From assembly GCA_014529385.2 (NCBI GenBank), contig CM043962.1, positions 84,836,180 to 84,900,179 on the forward strand: a stretch of DNA of 64,000 nucleotides, written 5' to 3'. Origin of the DNA: Adiantum capillus-veneris (taxonomy: Eukaryota > Streptophyta > Polypodiopsida > Polypodiales > Pteridaceae). The notes beneath the pieces are model-generated. The model was not told where the DNA came from and ran no database searches. It saw only the letters and a list, made by a program, of their open reading frames with translations. Positions 27,036 through 36,000 of the stretch are shown here, one piece after another. Made by a program: the position numbers and the translations under genes. How positions within the stretch are numbered: the first letter of the stretch is position 1; every line of letters starts with the position of its first letter.

Positions 27036-30000
27036 AATGTTATATTAAACGTCCTTAAAAGCCCAAAATGACCTATGAGACCAAGTTGATACAATGTTGG
27101 TGGATCTAATCCAATGTCTGGGTACAAAAATAAAATAAAGTGAGTAAAGTGAAGTACATTGAAATACTAAAAACATTACCATTATTATCAATGCCCAAGG
27201 ATGCCCGACATCGGGCGTTGTCCAAGAAAGCATTGCATCGATCGTTGAAGAGCTTCATCAATGTCCACCTCTGTAAATAGTCGTACTGGGCGTCTCACAT
27301 GTTGGTCTAGAATAGTCTTGATCCTCTGATGGAGCTTCCGTCAATGTCGTGGTTGCCCTCATAGACGTGGGTGTCTAGCTCTCCCGTGCTCACTCTGTCT
27401 ACTAATATACCTCTGGTATAAGTGGGCTGTGAAGTCTGTTGTGGAGCATGCTCATCTAGCTGCTGAGCCCCTGCTCTAAAGAAGTTAGTAATCTCCCTCT
27501 GTAATTGTCTCCCATTGCTTGATCTCCTCAAGAGACTCTCCCTGTGTCTGCGCAGATCTAGCAAAAACAACCCGGTTACCCGGTTACCCGGTTACCCGAG
27601 GCATCTTTGATCTTGATATCTCATGACTCTAGCCAATGGTCCATATCCCTCTCTGAATAGACAATGAAAGCGGCCTCGTATCTCATAGTATACCGGACAA
27701 TGACAAATGTGATGTAACTCTGTCTTTGGCTCCATATGACACAACTGGCATATTCTGGTATATCCTTGCCTTTGCTGGTACTCTCCTAAATCTGCCAGTC
27801 TCAATGTCTAGCTGGTGTGTTGATGTGCGCATCTGACCAATAGCACATCGTATCCCATAGGATAAATGAGTGTCCATATAGACCGATTCATCACATATCC
27901 ATCTTCTGTTAGTTGGAGAAGATGCTCTCCATAGACAGCCATCTTCGTGCCCAACTCCTGTGTCGGCTGTATCCATGTGCTCTTGGTATCTAGCTGAATC
28001 AATCCTGGCGCATGAATCTAGTGATCTTTGTCCGTGTGAGAGATAGGGAGGGTGCATCCAAGGAGTACTGGAACGGAGGCAGTCTATCCATGTTGAAGCC
28101 ATGTGACTGAAACCATGATGTCATCTGCCCATGCCAGCATGCTGTATCCCCCTGAAGCGCTAGCTGTCGAGATGACTCAAGGGCTAGCCAAGCATATCTA
28201 TCTCTGGGAAGGTCCCATAATTATGCATGAAGGATACTGATCTAGTAAGGGCCTCGACCACGAGAGGGGGGGCAGCTAGCTCGGCTTGAATAATCTCATG
28301 TGGCATGGTGGTCCACTGAGGGTCCCCAAATCTGAACCCCATACAGCATAGATGAAGACACTAGAGTGTCAAAAAGCCACAGCTTTGTTTGAGGTTCCTG
28401 AAACTGAACCTGCGAACACATCTTCTCCAATGCCCCCAAGGCTGCATAAGCTCTCGTCAATCTAGTTTCTGCTGCTCTCAAATGAAAACATTGGTCCACT
28501 GAAGACTACTCCAAGATAGGTGTGTGCATCTGTATACTCCACCGTCTTCTGGCCATATGTTAAAGTGGGTGCTGACCTCCTGGCCCAATGTGTTGTGGTG
28601 TTAAACACCATAACCTTGGTTTTCCCCAAGTTAACAGACAATCCACTGTCGTGGGCATATTTGTACAAAGCATCTAAATGACATCGCATCTCCTTCGGGG
28701 AGTTAGAAATTAACACAATATCATCAGCATATAACAATAGTGGGATCCATGTCCCTGCCAACTGTGCTCCTCTGTCTCCATCCCTCTCAATGTAGTCAGC
28801 AACCTCATCACATACATGCCAAAAAGTGTAGGAGATAGCGGGCAGCCCTTTTTCACTCCAGTAGTGGAGTGAACCAAACCAGAAATCCCCTCTAGAGTAC
28901 GTACATGTCAAGGTAGGATCCGTACGTACGCACGGATCGGTGCGGTGCAGTGTGGTACGTCCGTATGATACGTACCGTACCGTACGGATTCATACTGTAC
29001 GTTTTTTTTTTTTTTTTTGGGTGGTTTGGTTTGTGGGGGGGGGGGGGGGGGGTGTGGGTTCCTGTGGGTTATGTGTGGGAAAAACCCCATTGCGTCGGCA
29101 AATTTTGGTTTGTCCTTCTTTAGCCTTATCCCAAGGCCTAATTTTGTAGACATTTCGACACAATTTTTCATTTGTAGGGCACACACGAATGTCATTGCGG
29201 TGGTGAATATAGGAGGGCAAGCTAGATCAAGAACTCGTATGAAAGCTTTGCCTTGGTTTGTAAAATAGTGAACAAACATCCTTGGGAGTGATACTTATGA
29301 ATTTTTTTATCAAGTACAGACCATATTGTAGGTTTTTGGCTTTAAAAAAAAAACCTACGAATTTGACGTACCTAACAACTCTATCCATTCGGTACTATGT
29401 ACAGGTCGTACCGGATACATACCGTACCTTACCACCTTGATACATGTCCCACTACTGACTTGTATAGAGCCATGATCCCCCAAATCAACTCTTTGGGTAC
29501 TCCCATCTCCTGCAGTTTGCACATCAATCTAGCTTTGGGCACTGTGTCGAAGGCTTTGCGGAAATCCACAAAGCAACAATAGAGCCGTCTCCCACGTGAT
29601 CTCCCCTCCTCAATAATGGCTCTGAGTGTCTGAATATGATCAAGAGTAGAGAAACCTCTCTTGAAACCTGCCTGTCATGTTGCCCGTACACCCTCTCTCT
29701 CCGCCCATCGACTCAACTATTGCTCAAGGATGGATGCATACAATCGTGCCAATGTGTGTCCAATCATGATAGTGCGGTAGTTCCGAGGCTCTATAGGGTC
29801 CCTTGACTTGAAAATAGGTACGATAGTGGACAAACTCCAAGTATTAGGTAGGCCCTTGCACATGGCCCGGTTGAACATCATTGCTAGAAGCTCTGCAAGC
29901 AGATCTCGCATGTATAAAATGCTCTGCTATTTGGCGATAAAGAAAGCACATGTGCTCTAGTGGATCTGGAAGAGGTGATTGCCCTGAGATTGTGTAGAGG

Positions 30001-33000
30001 GATGATGCATACTGACCCATACCTCCGTAGAAGTGATGACTTGTGGGGGAGAGTGCTCATGGAATAGTCGTCATGCTTCGCCTGAATCCTGGCTCAAAAA
30101 CAACTGATATAAATCCTGCTCTAGTCGAGCTAGAAACACCCTCTTCTTCCGTCGTACCGAATGTTGAGAAGCAATCCGTGACTGCTTGTGAGTAATGACT
30201 CCTAGAAGTACCTCCCTTTGAAGTCGGGGACTCTGGTCTTTCTGCACTCCTCATCATACCAGCTATTCTGGGGTGTGCTCCCAGAACGTCGTCGCTGCCC
30301 AGGCTCAGTGTGTGGGTATGCCTCTACTGCTGCACCTTGTAATGTCTTTCTCAATGTATAAGTGAGCTCCGCGAGAGGCCTTCTTGGATCCTCTGTGCAT
30401 AACCGTCTGTAGATACCATCTATGTAGACAGAATCAGTCTCCGAAGTAATAATGTATCGGGTATGTGTAGATGTTTGTGCCAGCCGAGCTATGCTGAAGT
30501 GGAATGCGGCGGTAAATGTGAGGAGGGCATGGTCTACTGCTACCCCAATAGGCCTGGGCCCGATTGTAAAGTCCTGAATAGAGGGTATGAAACTGGGCTT
30601 AGCCAAAACATAATCCACTGTGCTAGCCCCATGTCTATGAGGGAAACAAGTGAACCCACTCGACGCTGGAAATCTCTGGAGGCCATTCAAGATGGCCGGC
30701 CAGTCCATGTGAAGTCCTGTGCTCTTCATCCTGCGAACACCTTGCCAATTCTATATCACTGACATCCAATTCTCTCAACATTTCCTCTGAGGTATCATAG
30801 AAAGCTGTCTGAGACTGGCCGTCTTGGCATTAAAGTCTCCCAGAAGAATGACATCTCCATTCCTAGAGAACTCCCTTACGTCTTCATCCAATATCATGTA
30901 GGGTGACTGTCCCTTGGTTGATGTGTAATGAGATGTGTTGGGGGCAAAATAGCATATTGCAATGTAGAGTGGCCTACCTGTCTCCGCTCTCACTCTGACC
31001 CACATATATATGGCTTGCTCATCTCTCCGAACAATACGAATGAGGGGTTGAAGCTCCTTCCTGATAGGATTGCCACACTTCCTGACCCTTGTCTTCTATG
31101 CGTTGATCTCACATCCTGCCTTTAAGTAGTCTCCCAATGGTATACTGTCACTCTGGGTAATGTGCCGCCAGGAGTCTGATGTGTTTCTGAGTAAAAAATA
31201 ATGTCTCTTCCCTTAAAGTTATCCTCAAATGCGCCTACATCCAGCTTCATTGATCCATTACAATTCCATTCTGTCATTGTAAGGCTGGTCCCATAGGTCT
31301 CGCACCGTTATGCGGTGCGTTTTTCCAACACCACTACTCTTCCTCCCCTGTAGAAAGCAATTTTCCCTTTCTCCCTCATTGCCTTGATCTCTGGCATCAA
31401 CTTTTGCATGTGTGCTACGTGTGTTAGTGTGATGTCATCACCCAAAAATATCGCAGTTTGCTCGAGTGTTGGTCTCTTTGTCACAAGACAAGCACCACGT
31501 GCCAATAGAAAAGAACAGACTGAACAAACTTTTAGCACTTCAATAACACCTGAAACTGAAAGAGAGAGAGAGAGCACAAGCGACTTGGAAAGAGTATTGG
31601 CCCCAAACCTTGGTGCCCCTTTCGGTACTTCTTTATATTACTTGAACTTAGTACAATGCCAGTACTCGTGCTCTGCACCTTCACCCGGAAGAGTGCCAGA
31701 CATTTGAGCTTGAAACTCAAAAGCAACTAGCCCAAAAGCTTGAGTTGTAAATCAGCCAGCGTAAATCACGGAAATCCATACAGGTTGCCATGTCAGCAAG
31801 TCAGCTCAAAATCCGGGCATCCGTAGAGCCTGTTGCCATGTCATCAACTGAATACGGCGTACGCAAGTCCTTGTGTGTGTGTGGGTCTTGCTTTATTTAT
31901 TCTCTTTAGGTCACTTGGGCCCCATCAAACGGGGTTCCATAAGTTGGCGGGAAATTCTTTAAAAATAGACCCACTCGGCGAGGATCTGTAAGTTGGTGAG
32001 AACTTCAACTTCTTCTGCTGCTTCTAGGGTTTAGCCCCCTCGGCCTGGATCTACAAGTTGGCTCCGTCCTTCAGTGGCTTGACATGTCAGCAGTTTGTGA
32101 CACTCTTCTTCAAGAATTCCTTCCTAGCTTTCAGCGTAGGGAAACGTATAATGAGTGCTCTTTCCTTGGGCCTTCCTTTCTCATCACTTCCCTTCTTGCC
32201 AATTCCAAGCACCTCTGTGTGTGGGTTCAGAAATACCCATGTGCTTCAAGAGCTCTTGCACTTCTACTTTTCCAGTGTCTTTGAGACCTGTGACATGCAC
32301 ATGAAGGGCTCTAGTCTTTCTCTTTTGCTCCTCCTCAATTGTCATATTGATGATAGTCGATGTCGGTGTGGCTTCAGGCATCTTATCTTTTCCTTTCTTT
32401 GTGTACTCGATCCACTTTTCAGCTTTATCAACCTTCTTTTGTGTTTTGAAAAGGTGCTCCACCCATGAAGAGGTTGTTTGTGCCTTCTGCTCTTCCTCTT
32501 CCCATAGAGTTTTCACCTGTTCCTTATGCTTTTGAGCTCCTTTATCATTGAGGGTTGGTTTTCTCCTTCCTTTGCGGGGGTATTTTTGCAAGCTGTGAGG
32601 TGTCCCTTAAGTGCTTCGATCAATGCATCCTTTTCATTCATGCATTCTTCCATTTTTGATTTCCAGTATTCAAACCCAGGAAGTGAATCCTCTAATCTTT
32701 TTTGCATGTCACGTACGCACTTCACTTGTGCTACGTGGACAAGTCTTGCCACAGTCTAACATGATCCAGTAGCTTAGGACTGAGCGTGACACCTTTACGA
32801 GCCTCTAGCAGGACGTGCATGTCCAGGCTTGTCATAGTCTGACTCTATTCTGAGATTATGCCACATGCTAAGGAACAGTTTGTAACGCATGCCGGCTCAT
32901 TGACTTATCTTATGGACAGGATAGTATCCATCTTAACAAGGCAAGAGTCTGCCAGATTGAAAAGAATGAATAAGGGGAACCGGATAACAGCTCATCGCAG

Positions 33001-36000
33001 GATTCTGGAGTCTCAGATGGTAGCACATCCGAAGGTTCTGACAAACTAAGGGAAGTTCATCAAAGCATTCCAGAGAACAGGGTCGGATGATAGTGCGTCT
33101 TAGGGTTCCGATGATTGAGACTGACGTGCCCATGGACAGGGGAAGCTAGTGAAGCCACCCACAGGTCCCTCGCCACAAGGAAAGAAAGGAAAAAGGGAAT
33201 TAGCTGGTAGATCTGAGAATTCCCCAAACCCAGGATAAGATTTTTGAAGCAGATCATATGATCTAGCTCTGGATAATGCTTTTGCCAAGGTGTACGAGGC
33301 TCTTGAGAGGTCTCAAGCACGGCACAAAAAGGCAGCCGACAAGATTCAACGCGACTTGCAGCTGAAGGAAGATGATAGGGTGTTCTTACGGTTTGAGAAG
33401 GCACGCCTAAGGAAACGAAAGGGAAAGGAGCGACTTTTTCCAAAGCCTAGCATGAGGTATTATGGCCCTTTCTAGACTAAAGAAAAGATAAATGATGTAT
33501 CCTTCAGACTCAAGTTGCTAGACACGTGGAAGATTCACAGTGCTTTTCATGTGAGTCTCTTGAAACCCTTCAAGGGTGAGGTGCTAGTAGATGGGGAGCA
33601 TGTTTTAACGTGAAGTGGAAGAGAGCGAGAAGATACTTGTTCTAGAACAGATATTGGCCCATAAAGAAAGAAAAGTGAAAGGTAAAATGATTCGGCGGTT
33701 CTTGGTGAAATTCAAGAACTATCCGGCATTGGATGCGAAGTGGATGGAGGAGGACGACTTGGCAGATACTCGTCAGATTTCGGAACTTTACCTTGAGGCT
33801 TTCGGTTTAGGTGTGTCTCTTCCGAAAGATCCCGAAGATCAGCAGGGTTGAATTTGGTGCAGACGGGACTGCACGAGAGGGGAGTCACTCCGCTCTTTTG
33901 TCACAGTTTACCTGGATGGAATAAAGTCATTGATTTCCCTTTGGACTTCAGGGATATTGATGTGCTGACAGTATTTTGCTGGATGACTTTATGAAAGAAG
34001 TACTTCGAAATGGGAATTCCCGAGAATGAATTTGATTTTTTGTGCTCACTCATGTAATTGTGTTTGAGTGTAGGTTTGCAAGACGGAATGGCTGCAGCAT
34101 TTCGGTCTTGTGAGACTATGGACATGATCGCGATAATAATTAGTTGAATCCGACATCAGTGAGGTCCTTTGTGGATCTAGATGCAATTGCTAAATACGTC
34201 GTTCATGGACTTGAGAATCTATAGACATGATCGCAATAAGGATTAGTTGAATCCGACATCAGTGAGGTCCTTTGTGGATCTAGATGCAATTGCTAAATAC
34301 ATTGCACGGAATCATGGTCTTAGATTTGGAATTAATTTTTATGTGATTGATTTGATGTGATGTGATGTGACTGTCGTCTTTGTACACATGCTGGATGTGT
34401 GTTGTCTAGTGCATCAGTACTTAGAGTCAGTGTCTAGTGAACTGGTGTATGGCCTCTGTTTGTTTTGCAAGCGTAATCGAGGGCGATTACCATTCTTTCA
34501 AGAGGGGGGTATGTCACAAACTGATGACGTGGCATGCTTCAATGGGAACATAGTATTTATTAGTGTTCCGACTTATAGGGTCCCATCCGACGGGGCCCTA
34601 GAGACACTAGAAATTTAAAAAGAGTTTGGTTGCAAGCTTTATCGCAAATTGCGATGATTGCTGACGTGGCAGAACGTACAGATTTCCGTGAGTAGTGCTG
34701 ACGTGGCACATCGTACGGATGTCAGCGCTATTGCTTTTGGGCCTACAGCTTTTGAGTTTATTGCTTTTGGACTAACTGCTTTTGGGGCTGCTTTTGACAT
34801 CCCTTGTAAATTTATAAGAGCCCTTGGGGCCTCACTCGTCAGAGCATCTGGACGCAGAGTCTAAGAGCAAAGGTCTCTCGGGAGTTGTACTTTGCAATGA
34901 TTAATGATAAAGAAATGCTGAAAGGGGTGCCAGTCTTTGGGGCCAATACCTATGGGCATGGAACTACGCCGGGCTGTGTCCTCTCTCTCTCCCTCTCTCT
35001 CTCTCTCTCCCCCCCCCCCCTCTCTCTATTAAACTTCAGTGATTATGAAGTTTCTGTTCGTGTGTTGCTATTGATATCTTGCTTGGAGTGTCTAAGCCTG
35101 TTACAGAAAGCTATCTTCGTGCCAAGCTGTCTTGTCGGCTCTATCCATGTTCTCGTGGTGTCTAGCTGATTCAAATCCTGTGTGATGAGGTGGGTAATCT
35201 CGGTCTCTGTGAGGGACAAAAAGGGTGCATCTTGCTCGGATTTCAGTGCCGATTGGCTCGTCCAACTCGTGGCGACTTGACCTTCACTATTGTGGGTGAA
35301 AATCTCGGCCAACGGCCGTTTCACATGGAGCGAAATGTCTGGCCATTTGTGTTCAAAAAGAGGATCCCAAAAATTAAATAAAAATCAAGGGAAAGAAACC
35401 AACAACTAAGGTTATTGGTTGCGACAGCCTCGTGACATAGGCTAGCTGTCGAGAAGACTCCAAGGCTAGGCGAGCATATCTATCTTTGGGGAGATCCGAG
35501 ATACAATGAATAAAAGAGACGGATGTGGTAAGTGCCTCTATGACCAGTGGGGAAGGAGCAAGCTCTGCACAAATCGAGGCCTTGGCCCTAATCATCCGGG
35601 AAATCATAGAGACCAGAGGCCTCTGCATACATCTCCATCCATCAGTACTGCCAGCTCCGCTATGATGGTCTACTGATGGTCCCCATATCTGCACCCGCAC
35701 CCCATAAAGCATAGCTGACGTAACCAAAATGTCAAAAAGCGAGAGCTTTGTTCGAGGTTCTTGAAACCGAGTCTACGAACACATCCTCTCCATGCTCCTC
35801 AAAGCTGCATATGCTCTCGTCAGTCTAGTCTTTGTTGCTCTCCTGAAGGAGAACTGTGGACCATGGAAGACCACTTCCAAGTAAGTGTGTGCGTTTGTAT
35901 ATTCAACCGTTTGCTGATCATATGCGAAGGACAAATTGCGTGAAAGTAGATGATGTGGCATGGTGTGTACGGACCCACCCGCGATTTGCGGAAATAGCAG

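Larger units (their letters stand above)
26971..32757 (-). mobile_element. Long antisense LINE (copy 3, diverged subfamily) with two insertions
   Basis: On the minus strand: ORF1 (about 32752-31308, split by a solo LTR), endonuclease (31005-30202), RT (29911-28462, split by a MITE-like element), C-terminal part (28300-27307), 3' UTR and (CT)n tail (26971-27032 on the + strand). It is clearly related to copies 1 and 2 but much more diverged, with frequent stops. The 3' hairpin is degraded (GCCC instead of GGCC). Confidence 0.9.

Noticed and set aside
34981-35028. CT-rich run as another LINE (CT)n tail
   Set aside because: It lacks the adjacent CATTTCATTTC end and lies inside an LTR with clear boundaries.
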